NCBI GenBank assembly: GCA_938008425.1
Contig: CALLKH010000275.1
Location: forward strand, 1-14,149
Reading direction: 5' to 3'
DNA from: an uncultured Planctomycetaceae bacterium
GTDB lineage: Bacteria > Planctomycetota > Phycisphaerae > UBA1845 > UTPLA1
DNA length: 14,149 nt
The translations under genes were made by a program, and so were the position numbers. A model generated the notes under the pieces. That model ran no database searches and was not told the DNA's origin. It saw only the letters and a list, made by a program, of their open reading frames with translations. Below, in pieces: positions 6,492 to 14,104 of this stretch. Within the stretch, counting starts at the first letter, position 1. Each line of letters begins with the position of its first letter.

Positions 6492-9400
6492 ATGCACCGT
6501 TTCGCCCGCGTCGTGGTTTACTTGTCCGTCGTGCTCTCGCTCGGTTTCACTTCGAAGCTTCACGCCGAAGACACGCCCATCGATGGCGAGTCCCGCCCCA
6601 TCGTCATCATCAGCAACGCCCGCTTCACCGCCATTTCGCCCCGGCTGATCCGCATGGAGTACGTCGCCTACGGCCAGTTCGAGGATCGGCCGTCGCTGGG
6701 GTTCATTGATCGGACGCCGACCGGCGTTTTCGCGCACACCGTCGACGCGCAGGGATTGCACATTCTCGACACCGGCGAGGTGCAGATCCGCTACTTCGGG
6801 CAGAACGAGCCCTTTCTGCCGAGGACGCTTCAGATCACCCAGCAGCGTAACGGCCGCAAGATGTCGTGGCAGCCGGACAAGAACGAGGCCGGCAATCTCA
6901 AGGGCACCTTCCGAACACTCGACGGCGTGTCGGGGGCGACGGCGCTCGAGCCGGGTATCCTTTCGCGCAGCGGTTGGGCGGTCATCGACGATTCGAGATC
7001 GCCGGTCTTCGACACGGTGGACGGCCGTGAGTGGTTTGGGGAGCGCAAGCAGGAGAGCGGCGTCGATTGGTACTACTTCGGTTACGGCCAGGACTACAAG
7101 GCGGCACTTGCGGAATTCACGCGGGTGTCGGGCAAGATTCCGCTGCCGCCGAAGTATGTCTTCGGCGCGTGGTGGTCGCGATACTGGGCGTACTCGGATG
7201 CCGAGCTGCGCGAGCTCGTGAAGGAGTTTGACGAAAACGACGTGCCATTGGACGTGCTGGTGGTCGACATGGACTGGCACCTCGACGGCTGGACCGGCTA
7301 CACGTGGAATCCCGAGTACTTTCCCGATCCGGAGGGCTTTCTCAAATGGGCCCACGAGCAGGGCCTGCGGGTGACACTGAACCTGCACCCGGCGGAAGGC
7401 GTGGGAAAGCACGAGAAGGCCTTTCCTGAGATGTGCAAGGCGATGGGGCTCGATCCGGCTTCGACCGATCGAATTCCCTTCGACTGCACCGATCCGAAGT
7501 ACATGGATGCATACTTCAAATTGCTTCATCATCCGCTGGAGAAGATGGGCATCGATTTCTGGTGGATGGACTGGCAGCAGGGGACCGAAACGAAGATCAA
7601 GAACCTCGACCCGCTCTTCGCGCTGAATCATCTCCACTGGAATGACATGGCGAAGCGCGCGACAGAGACGGGGCGGCGGCCGCTGATCTTCAGCCGCTGG
7701 GGCGGCCTGGGCAATCATCGCTACCAGATCGGTTTTTCGGGCGATACGTTCTGCAACTGGGCGTCGCTCGCGTTTCAGCCGTGGTTTACCGCGACGGCGG
7801 GCAACGTCGGCTACGCCTACTGGAGCCACGACATCGGCGGGCACCAGCCGGGGCCGGTTGATCCTGAGATGTACGTTCGCTGGATTCAGTGGGGTGCGCT
7901 GAGCCCGGTGCTGCGAACGCACACGACGAAGAATCCGCTGGCGGAGCGGCGCATCTGGAAGTTCCCCAAGCCGTATTTTGAAGCCGCCCGCAAGGCGTAT
8001 CAGCTTCGATACGAGCTCATTCCGTACATCTATACGATGGCGCGCAAGTGTCATGACACGGCCGTTCCGCTCTGCCGGCCGTTCTATTACGAATTCCCCA
8101 GCGTGAATGAGGCGTATGATGCCCGAAACGCCTACTACTTCGGCGACGATCTGGTTGTCGCTCCGGTCGTTGAAGCGGCGGAACCGGTGAGCGGATGCGC
8201 GATGGTCGAAACGTGGCTGCCGCCGGGGAACTGGGTGAACTGGTTCAGCGGACAGCGGTATCGAGGAGGTCAGGTCGTTCATGTCGTGACGCCCCTCGAT
8301 GAGATTCCGCTCTTTGTGAAGGCCGGCGCCGTGATCCCGATGGCGACGCAACAGAATCGAACAGGCGGTTCCACCGAACCGCTGGTGTTGACGATCTTCA
8401 GTGGCGGCGACGGGGAGTGCAGAGTTTACGAGGATGATGGTTTGAGCGGCGACTACCTGTCCGGGCGCGGCGCGTGGACGCGCGTTCGCTCGCTTCGCGG
8501 GGAGCTGCGTCAGCATATTGCGATCGATGCGACAGAGGGCGATTACGACGGCATGCGGTCGGAGCGGGACTGCGAGATTCGCCTGCAGGATGTCGGGCCG
8601 CCGACAGAAGTGCGGATGGGTGATGAGGTGCTGGCCTCGGCGACACCGGGAAGCTCGACCGGCTGGTGGTATGACAAGGACTCGTTTCAACTCGTGATTC
8701 GAACCGGCAAGAAGTCCCGGTCGCATGCGATCGATCTTTCAGTGACGTACGAGGCGATTCGGTCGCTGGACGCCATGCTGGAGGGCGGATTGCGCGGCCG
8801 CATTGCGAGGTTGCGGGAGATTTCGGAATCGTTCGGCGGTCGTGTTCCCGCGATCATCGCATCCGCGCTCGACGCAGGCGGATGTCTGTTCCGACCGCCG
8901 CCCGAGGAGGGGCAGAGACCTGAATTGGTGAGTGCAACAGACACCCGGGGGCTCGTCGAGGCGCTGCGTGAAGCCATGCCGGAGGACAGGGCGTTCGATC
9001 GCGCTGCGACCCGGCTGCTGGGTGTTTATCGTCGACTCGACATGTCGCCCCGACTGAGTTCGACCAGTCCGCATTACGCGGCGCTGGCGGCCTCGGTGTG
9101 CGGCCCGTTTCTGAAAAACGATGAAACGAAGGTGGCGCTCAAGCTGGATGTCCCCGTCGGCTGGACTTCCCAGGGGGGCGAGCGGGCGGATGCCACCGAG
9201 GCGGGCCTGTCGGCCTCGGCACAACTTCAGATTATTCCGCCGTCGGAGGAGGTCGTGACGACAGTTCTCGAGGGTTCGGTCAGGATCGATCTGAGCGGCT
9301 TCAGTATTCCGATTCGGGTTCGGCGGACGGTGTTTCCATCGATCAACGGCTGGTGGGTGATCGGGCCGTTTCATGCGAAGTTCACGGAATCGCCGGACAT

Positions 9401-9875
9401 GACGTTTCCGCCGGAGAAGGGCGTCGATCTGACGGCCGCCTATGAGGGCAAGGACGGCCGAAATGTGCGGTGGCGAAAGGTCACGCGCCGGCCGATGCCC
9501 GGAGACAATCCGTCGGACGAGTTTTTCATCGACTTCGATGATTTCGTCGGCGCCCGGGTCTATGAGTCGGTGGCCTACGGGTTCACCTGGCTGGACTCGC
9601 CGGAGGACTGTGCCGCGGTTCTGGCACTTGGCAGCGACGACGGCGCGGTGGTCTGGCTGAACGGCGAGGAGGTGCATCGCGTTCACGTGGGACGGCCGTA
9701 CACGTCGAAGCAGGATCGCGTGCCGGTTCGGCTGAAGAAGGGCGAAAACACGCTGCTGATCAAGATCAGCCAGGACGGCGGCGACTGGGGCTTCGGCGTC
9801 CACGTGGAGACGCCCGAGGGCGAGCCGATGACCCAGGTGCTGCCGAGGCTGACGCCCGCGGCGGACGCGGAGTGA
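6492..9875 (+). CDS. Exported glycoside hydrolase family 31 enzyme with long C-terminal extension
   Basis: This protein of 1127 residues starts at an ATG preceded by AAGGGG. Residues 1-25 are a signal peptide ending LHA/ED, so it acts in the periplasm or outside. The N-terminal beta-sandwich is followed by a (beta/alpha)8 barrel from about residue 215. The barrel contains VVDMDWH (258-263), FWWMDWQQG with the likely nucleophile D360, and IGFSGDTFCNW with the likely acid/base D418. It also has SHDIGGH with D447. Residues about 625-700 look like the usual GH31 C-terminal part (VYEDDGLSGDY). GH31 enzymes cleave alpha-glucosides or alpha-xylosides or act as transglycosylases; the substrate cannot be read here. 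Residues about 740-950 are unassigned. About 950-1115 form a galactose-binding-like module (GWWVIGPF, GSDDGAVVWLNGEEV, GENTLLIKI). Typical family members are 650-800 residues, so about 400 residues are extra. Confidence 0.93.
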   Translation: MHRFARVVVYLSVVLSLGFTSKLHAEDTPIDGESRPIVIISNARFTAISPRLIRMEYVAYGQFEDRPSLGFIDRTPTGVFAHTVDAQGLHILDTGEVQIRYFGQNEPFLPRTLQITQQRNGRKMSWQPDKNEAGNLKGTFRTLDGVSGATALEPGILSRSGWAVIDDSRSPVFDTVDGREWFGERKQESGVDWYYFGYGQDYKAALAEFTRVSGKIPLPPKYVFGAWWSRYWAYSDAELRELVKEFDENDVPLDVLVVDMDWHLDGWTGYTWNPEYFPDPEGFLKWAHEQGLRVTLNLHPAEGVGKHEKAFPEMCKAMGLDPASTDRIPFDCTDPKYMDAYFKLLHHPLEKMGIDFWWMDWQQGTETKIKNLDPLFALNHLHWNDMAKRATETGRRPLIFSRWGGLGNHRYQIGFSGDTFCNWASLAFQPWFTATAGNVGYAYWSHDIGGHQPGPVDPEMYVRWIQWGALSPVLRTHTTKNPLAERRIWKFPKPYFEAARKAYQLRYELIPYIYTMARKCHDTAVPLCRPFYYEFPSVNEAYDARNAYYFGDDLVVAPVVEAAEPVSGCAMVETWLPPGNWVNWFSGQRYRGGQVVHVVTPLDEIPLFVKAGAVIPMATQQNRTGGSTEPLVLTIFSGGDGECRVYEDDGLSGDYLSGRGAWTRVRSLRGELRQHIAIDATEGDYDGMRSERDCEIRLQDVGPPTEVRMGDEVLASATPGSSTGWWYDKDSFQLVIRTGKKSRSHAIDLSVTYEAIRSLDAMLEGGLRGRIARLREISESFGGRVPAIIASALDAGGCLFRPPPEEGQRPELVSATDTRGLVEALREAMPEDRAFDRAATRLLGVYRRLDMSPRLSSTSPHYAALAASVCGPFLKNDETKVALKLDVPVGWTSQGGERADATEAGLSASAQLQIIPPSEEVVTTVLEGSVRIDLSGFSIPIRVRRTVFPSINGWWVIGPFHAKFTESPDMTFPPEKGVDLTAAYEGKDGRNVRWRKVTRRPMPGDNPSDEFFIDFDDFVGARVYESVAYGFTWLDSPEDCAAVLALGSDDGAVVWLNGEEVHRVHVGRPYTSKQDRVPVRLKKGENTLLIKISQDGGDWGFGVHVETPEGEPMTQVLPRLTPAADAE

Positions 9876-9906
9876 GATCGACGTGACGCCCTTCCATGCG
9901 ACGTCA

Positions 9907-11073
9907 TCACTCGCCCGAATCAGTCACGAAGTCTGTCGCGCCGGAGACAGCTTCGTCCGGGCCGGTGCCGTAGGCCGGGCACGTGTCCGTCGGTGCAACG
10001 CTGCCGTATCGGCGGATCAGGTTTGAGATGCTACGGTACTGCGCCAGCCAGGCGTCCCTGCCGTAACCGCCTCCGAGCGTTATGACAATCGGCACCCGGT
10101 GGGCGATTGCCGCGTCGACGATCATCTCGTCGCGCCGAATGATTCCGTCAATCGTAAGCCGCATGTCGGCCAGTGGGTCGCCCTCCAGCGAATCGACACC
10201 TGCCTGGAGAAAAATGATGTCGGGGTGCGCTCGATCGAAGATGATCGGCAGGTACTTTTCGAGTTTCGCCAGGTAAGCCTCGTCATCGACGCCGCGCGGG
10301 AGCGGCACATCGAGATCGTTCATCTTCTTCGGCCACGGGTAAATATCCCGCTGATACATATCGAACGTGAACACGTCGGGGTCGTCGGCAAGGCACGCGG
10401 CGGTGCCGTTGCCCTGATGCACATCGACGTCGATCATCAGAACGCGCCTCACCCGCCCCTCGGACTGAAGCCTTCGAACCGCGATCGGCATGTCGGCATA
10501 GATGCAGAAGCCGCCGCCCTGATCGGGTTCGGCGTGATGGTATCCGCCGCCGAGATTGATGCCGATGCCGTGTTTGAGGGCGAGTTCCGCGGCGAGAAGC
10601 GTTCCGCCGGTGGCGTGACGAAACGGTTTAAGGATGCCGCCGTCGATCATGCCGGCCGGCACGAGAGCGAGGAATTCGATCTCAAGATAGCGGGCGAGGT
10701 TTCGCGAGGAGTGAAGACGGCGGTCGAGATAGGTTTCTGAATGAACTCGGAGCAGATCCTCGCGCGAGATTTCGGCCGGCACATGAACATCGGCGGGTCG
10801 AATCAGTTCATCGCGGACCAGCCCTTCGTAGATTTTCTCGTACTTGCGAATGTCAAAGGGGTGCAGGCGTTCGATGCCGCCGAAGCTGATCTGATAGCGG
10901 TTGGAATAGACGACGGCGATCCGGTTGCCGATCGGTCGGCCGTCGCGCGGTTCGCCGACCGCCTTCATGGCTGGGGAGAAGCAACCGGTACATGACACGA
11001 ATGCCGACAGGATGCCGGCCGTGCTCAGCAGTCTTCGCGAGCCGTTATGGCGAAACGAACGGGTAGGATGCAT
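9907..11073 (-). CDS. Exported class IV (HDAC11-like) histone-deacetylase-family hydrolase, probable lipoprotein
   Basis: This protein has 388 residues; AGGG lies 7 bases before the ATG. The start gives a basic n-region, a hydrophobic core (about 15-27) and Cys at 28 and 31, so it is a probable lipoprotein (the FVSC box is imperfect). From residue 51 the arginase/deacetylase fold follows, with RIAVVYSNRYQISFGGIERLH, then GGTLLAAELAL, GGGYHHAEPDQGGGFC, IDVDVHQGNG, AGVDSLEGD and LGGGYG. The catalytic pair H179/H180, the zinc ligands D217, H219 and D294, and Y337 are all present. The order and wording (LHPFD after the first strand, GGGFCxYAD, HQGNG, LEGD) match class IV HDAC11 rather than acetoin-utilisation or acetylpolyamine enzymes. 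The family removes acyl groups from lysine or similar amines, and HDAC11 prefers long fatty acyl chains. The bacterial substrate is unknown. It converges with the GH31 gene, 31 bases apart. Confidence 0.92.
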   Translation of the reverse strand: MHPTRSFRHNGSRRLLSTAGILSAFVSCTGCFSPAMKAVGEPRDGRPIGNRIAVVYSNRYQISFGGIERLHPFDIRKYEKIYEGLVRDELIRPADVHVPAEISREDLLRVHSETYLDRRLHSSRNLARYLEIEFLALVPAGMIDGGILKPFRHATGGTLLAAELALKHGIGINLGGGYHHAEPDQGGGFCIYADMPIAVRRLQSEGRVRRVLMIDVDVHQGNGTAACLADDPDVFTFDMYQRDIYPWPKKMNDLDVPLPRGVDDEAYLAKLEKYLPIIFDRAHPDIIFLQAGVDSLEGDPLADMRLTIDGIIRRDEMIVDAAIAHRVPIVITLGGGYGRDAWLAQYRSISNLIRRYGSVAPTDTCPAYGTGPDEAVSGATDFVTDSGE

Positions 11074-11434
11074 TTTGCGGCCCTGATGATTCGGCTGGTT
11101 GTTCGGATGGCGCCGGTCTGGCTGACCGCGGGATTCTCAGCGGAGAATTGTCCCGCGCCCCATCATCCCAGGACGACCGATATTGATAATAGTCCGTTTG
11201 TGTGGATTTGTGAGGGGTCGATCGGATGACTCGTTTCTGCGTCGCGCCGGCTCGGTTGGCGCCACGTGGCTTGCGATGCGTCCGTCCAGAGCCTAAAATC
11301 GCCTGTAGAGGCGCGGTGTCCCGGTAATCTCGGGTGGGGAGATCGACTTCATCATCTCCCAGGACCTCCAGGGACCGGCCGCCCAGGCTCCCTCACGATG
11401 AGTTTGGAGTCGTATACTTGGTCTGGAGGAAATT
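11074..11434. other. Intergenic region between divergent deacetylase and HNH genes
   Basis: It should hold both promoters. Candidate -10 boxes are TATTAT on the minus strand (11186-11191) for the deacetylase and TATACT on the plus strand (11413-11418) for the HNH gene. Neither has a recognisable -35 partner, and the second would give a very short leader. The overlapping short open frames are arginine- and proline-rich noise. No RNA gene seen. Confidence 0.4.
11425..11430 (+). promoter_or_regulatory. Ribosome binding site GGAGGA deciding a GTG start
   Basis: GGAGGA lies 4 bases before the GTG at 11435 and is the only strong Shine-Dalgarno nearby. It supports GTG as the start of the HNH protein. 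Confidence 0.65.
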
Positions 11435-12061
11435 GTGGCTCCTGCGTCGTCATTGGGTCTGAACGTACTGGTGCTGAATCGCCATTACCTGGCGATTCGC
11501 ATTATCAACGTGAAGCGCGCCTTCAGTTTGCTGTGTCGCGAACTGGCGGAGGTGGTGCACGTTGAACAGGGCCGGTACGTCTCCTATGACTTCGCGGACT
11601 GGCAGGAGCTTTCGCTCCTGGCCCGGCAGTTCGAGCCCGACGCCCACGATTGGATTCGCACCGTTCGATTTGATATCGCGGTTCCGCGGATCATTCGCCT
11701 CGCGATTTACGATCGGCTGCCGCGACAGGAAGTGAAGTTCAACCGGAGAAACCTGTACGCCCGCGACAGCAATCGCTGCCAGTATTGCGGCAATCGTTTC
11801 CCGACAACGGAGCTTTCGCTCGACCACGTCATTCCGCGAAGCCAGAGCGGCCCGGCGACGTGGGAGAATATTGTGTGCGCTTGCTTGAAGTGCAACATCC
11901 GGAAGGGCGGGCGAACGCCGGAGCAGGCGAACATGAAGCTGATTCGGGCGCCAAAGAAGCCGCGGCGCAATCCGTGCATCAGCATCAAGCTGGCCGACGA
12001 TCGCTACCAGAGCTGGAAGGCGTTCCTGGACAACGCCTACTGGTCGGTTGAACTGAAGTAG
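11435..12061 (+). CDS. Stand-alone HNH endonuclease
   Basis: This 208-residue protein begins at GTG behind GGAGGA. Residues 10-100 form a family-specific N-terminal part (NVLVLNRHYLAI, then VPRIIRLAIYDRLPR). The HNH domain spans about 105-165. C115/C118 (RCQYCG) and C150/C153 (CACLKCN) form the structural zinc site. D130-H131 (LDHVIPRS), N145 (TWENIV) and N154 (KCNIRKGGRTPEQ) complete the beta-beta-alpha metal catalytic motif. HNH proteins of this size with LVLN at the start and GGRTPEQA at the end are common and widespread, often annotated only as HNH endonuclease. They cut DNA, but the biological role of this stand-alone group is not known to me. No methylase, integrase, RuvC domain or toxin partner is next to it, so it is not obviously part of a restriction or CRISPR-like system. 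It is cytoplasmic and monocistronic, ending before a clear terminator. Confidence 0.9.
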   Translation: MAPASSLGLNVLVLNRHYLAIRIINVKRAFSLLCRELAEVVHVEQGRYVSYDFADWQELSLLARQFEPDAHDWIRTVRFDIAVPRIIRLAIYDRLPRQEVKFNRRNLYARDSNRCQYCGNRFPTTELSLDHVIPRSQSGPATWENIVCACLKCNIRKGGRTPEQANMKLIRAPKKPRRNPCISIKLADDRYQSWKAFLDNAYWSVELK

Positions 12062-12132
12062 CGCCGATGATTCTGCCCGGTGGCGGTTCGACGAACCACG
12101 TCAATACCAACCGCGTCAATAGCAAATGAGAG

Positions 12133-12168
12133 GGGCTCCATCTCGAATGAGACGGAGCCCTTTTTTTT
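12133..12168 (+). terminator. Rho-independent terminator of the HNH gene
   Basis: GGGCTCCATCTC (12133-12144) pairs with GAGACGGAGCCC (12149-12160) as a 12-bp stem with one A-C mismatch and a GAAT loop. It is followed by eight T residues (12161-12168). It lies 71 bases after the HNH stop and is the only clear intrinsic terminator in the window. The T-run serves the plus strand only. Confidence 0.93.
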
Positions 12169-12224
12169 GTTTCACCCAGGCGATTCTGGCGAGAGCCGAG
12201 AGACTGTGACCGCGGAAGCCGCTG

Positions 12225-13037
12225 TTACGACGGATCCTGGAGCGCCGTGGGTATTTCGTCCAGTCGGGTGTAGGTCACGGTCGTGTTCGCGAGCGTGCCG
12301 AGCATCGTGGTGAAATCCGCCGACATCGACGCGTCTTCAAAGCCGATCGGCATGCCGAGCGTCGTGGTGGACCAGGTAAAGCGATCGCCGGTTCGAACGG
12401 GGTCGTTCGCCACCGTGAAAAAGGTCTGCTGTCCCGCCGCGCCGCGGATGGGCTTGTTGTTGTACGAAATGTAGAAGTTCCCGTCGCCGCCGGCCTGACG
12501 ATTGTATTGGATCGCGCCGACGATCTCGCCGTCGTCGTTGAAGCGAACGTCGGTCGTGCCGAAGAGGTTGATCGTCCGCCACGCCCCGGCCAGCGCCGCG
12601 ACGGTGGTGTCGGCGTCGAGCACCACGATCAGGTTCTCGGTTCGAGGCGAACAGCCGTCGCTGGCGGTGCCGACGTTCACCGTCCGCGTGGTGATGATAT
12701 ATCCGGGCGCCGCCACTTCGATATCGAAGCGGCCGGTCAGATTGAGGGCGATGATGAAGTCGTCGCAGGGGTTGTCCGGCGAACACGATCCGAATTGCTG
12801 CGCGCCGCCGTTTCGTCGGACGCCGATTCGGGCGCGGGGAACGACATCGCCGTCCTGGTCGACCACCGTCAACAGCACCGAGGGCGTTGATCCGCTGCCG
12901 CATCCGCTGTTGTTGTTGTTATTGTTGTTCCCGATCGGAAGTTCGATGTCGCACTGCCCGCCGCTGGCCGCCATGCCGGCCGAACAGACCAGGGTGAGAA
13001 CCGCAGGAACGGTGAAGAGTTTGCCGATTGATCGCAT
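12225..13037 (-). CDS. Secreted protein with poly-Asn linker and carboxypeptidase-regulatory-like beta domain
   Basis: This 270-residue protein starts at the ATG at 13037. Residues 1-24 form a signal peptide (MRSIGKLF, then hydrophobic VPAVLTLVCSAGMAA). C29 follows shortly after, but no proper lipobox is seen. Residues 37-43 are seven asparagines, followed by a Gly/Ser/Cys linker (SGCGSGS). Residues about 53-135 read like a carboxypeptidase-regulatory-like or PEGA-like beta-sandwich: SVLLTVVDQDGDVVPRARIGV, then FDIEVAAPGYIITTRTVNV. Residues about 145-260 form a second beta-rich part (WRTINLFGTTDVRFNDDG, IQYNRQAGG, FTWSTTTLGM) that recalls lipocalin-like stress or cell-surface domains but is not assigned. 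The six cysteines suggest disulfides and so a location outside the cytoplasm. Function unknown. It is convergent with the HNH gene and divergent from the next lipoprotein gene. Confidence 0.8.
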   Translation of the reverse strand: MRSIGKLFTVPAVLTLVCSAGMAASGGQCDIELPIGNNNNNNNSGCGSGSTPSVLLTVVDQDGDVVPRARIGVRRNGGAQQFGSCSPDNPCDDFIIALNLTGRFDIEVAAPGYIITTRTVNVGTASDGCSPRTENLIVVLDADTTVAALAGAWRTINLFGTTDVRFNDDGEIVGAIQYNRQAGGDGNFYISYNNKPIRGAAGQQTFFTVANDPVRTGDRFTWSTTTLGMPIGFEDASMSADFTTMLGTLANTTVTYTRLDEIPTALQDPS

Positions 13038-13086
13038 GTATTGGATTCCGATTTGTGGCTATGGCGAGGACTGACTTCCAGCACCA

Positions 13087-13092
13087 ATTGTA
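13087..13092 (-). promoter_or_regulatory. Candidate -10 box TACAAT for the poly-Asn protein
   Basis: TACAAT on the minus strand sits at the edge of a local AT-rich patch 50 bases before the ATG at 13037. The hexamer 17 bases upstream (CTCGGC) does not resemble a -35 element, so this is weak. Confidence 0.25.
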
Positions 13093-13410
13093 GCCGCTAT
13101 TTTTGAATTGCCGAGTCCCGGCCGGGCGTTCCGACCGCCTGTGCCCCGGATTTCGTCTTTTTTCGCCCCTCTCCGATCCGAAAGAGCCGGTTCACGGTCC
13201 ATCAGCATTATCAGACGACCGTCACGGCTTCGGGTTACGCCGGTTCGCGCGTCGCCGCCGAAGGAGGGCCTTTCCAGGCACACCCTCCGAACGTAACCGG
13301 AGCACGCGACAAGCTTACGGGAAGTTGGAGGCGTGAAAAGGCGCGGACCAATCTCCGCCGACGCCGTCGCCGATTGCCTCCCGATTGCATTCAACTCCCG
13401 ACGAGCATGA

Positions 13411-13416
13411 GGAGGG
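13411..13416 (+). promoter_or_regulatory. Ribosome binding site GGAGGG deciding the lipoprotein start
   Basis: GGAGGG lies 7 bases before the ATG at 13424. The frame stays open upstream to an ATG at 13385, but that ATG lacks a ribosome binding site and would put 13 acidic residues before the signal peptide. Confidence 0.7.
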
Positions 13417-13423
13417 ACCGGTG

Positions 13424-14104
13424 ATGACAAGGCGACTGTCGATTCTGGTGATCGGGCTGGTGTCCGGATGCGTGGCGCATGAGCAGCGGCAGTACTTCGA
13501 AGTGGTGGACCCGGAATCGGGAAACGTGAACTACTACCGGATGAGCATTCGCGGCGGCGGGGGGCTGGGCGTCGACTACCAGCTTCAGGCCGGATACTTC
13601 AGCGCCGCGTCGGTTGATGTGCTGCGCGGCCGGATGCCGGACCTGCCCGAGGTGGATCTTCCCGTCGAGAACGATGAGGTCTTCGAAACGCTGACACGAA
13701 AATACTACGAAGCGCTGTCGGCCATGTCGGATGATGCGGCGGTCGAGCCGGGATGCGACGTCGATGAGACCGTCCTGCGCCGGGCTCGGCTGGTCTGGTT
13801 CGGGCAACTCTCGACGTCCGACGTCGCGGCCATGGGGATGAGCCGTTCGACGAATCCGTTCGAATTTCGACGGCTCGTTTTCTGGGCTTCGGCCAACAAC
13901 ATCGATCTTCGCGCGTACGGGAGCGAAATCGACGCGATGCTCGACAGTGCGACGACGCTCATTCGCGCGAGCAAGACGCGCAAGCGGCAGGGCGATCAGC
14001 GCCGCCGCGGTACGCGAAAGTTTATCGATGAGTTGATTCGCACGCAGCCCGCCCTGGCGCCTTCTGGCGACGCGGTGAAGGCACTACTCGGCGGCGAAGA
14101 GTAG
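13424..14104 (+). CDS. Unrecognised lipoprotein, 226 residues
   Basis: The start at 13424 gives a textbook lipoprotein signal: MTRR, a hydrophobic core LSILVIGL, then the lipobox VSG/C16. The mature protein begins CVAHEQRQYFEVVDPESG. Residues about 20-60 look beta-rich (NVNYYRMSIRGGGGLGVDYQLQ). The segment AGYFSAASVDVLRGR follows. The second half is mostly helical (TLTRKYYEALSAM, ETVLRRARLVWF, then AYGSEIDAMLDSATTLIRA) and ends in a basic region KTRKRQGDQRRRGTRKF (about 184-200). I do not recognise a family. With Asp absent at +2 (Val instead), outer-membrane sorting would be the default by the proteobacterial rule, though that rule may not hold in planctomycetes. The gene ends inside the window, and the next 45 bases hold only a weak GC hairpin (14127-14146). 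Confidence 0.75.
   Translation: MTRRLSILVIGLVSGCVAHEQRQYFEVVDPESGNVNYYRMSIRGGGGLGVDYQLQAGYFSAASVDVLRGRMPDLPEVDLPVENDEVFETLTRKYYEALSAMSDDAAVEPGCDVDETVLRRARLVWFGQLSTSDVAAMGMSRSTNPFEFRRLVFWASANNIDLRAYGSEIDAMLDSATTLIRASKTRKRQGDQRRRGTRKFIDELIRTQPALAPSGDAVKALLGGEE

Larger units (their letters stand above)
13038..13423. other. Divergent intergenic region (promoters for both flanking genes)
   Basis: It lies between the poly-Asn protein (-) and the lipoprotein (+). On the minus strand TACAAT (13087-13092) is a fair -10 box about 50 bases before the start at 13037, without a recognisable -35. The purine-rich stretch before 13424 is the ribosome binding site. Short open frames on both strands are Arg/Ser-rich and overlap each other, so I call no gene and no RNA here. 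Confidence 0.4.

Noticed and set aside
6372..8726. 784-codon open frame on the minus strand
   Set aside because: It lies fully opposite the GH31 gene, its product is Arg/Leu/His/Pro-rich with no domain, and the plus frame carries signal peptide, catalytic motifs and a ribosome binding site. Such antisense frames arise from the strong GC bias at third positions.
8739..9803. 354-codon open frame on the minus strand
   Set aside because: It is a shadow of the C-terminal part of the GH31 gene, with basic low-complexity composition and no recognisable motif.
10099..10740. 213-codon plus-strand frame
   Set aside because: It is antisense to the deacetylase gene, whose catalytic motifs are unmistakable; the plus-strand product shows no family features.
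6492..11073. GH31 enzyme plus deacetylase as a glycan deacetylation operon
   Set aside because: The genes converge, so they are not co-transcribed, and class IV HDAC homologues are not known carbohydrate deacetylases. Proximity alone is weak evidence.
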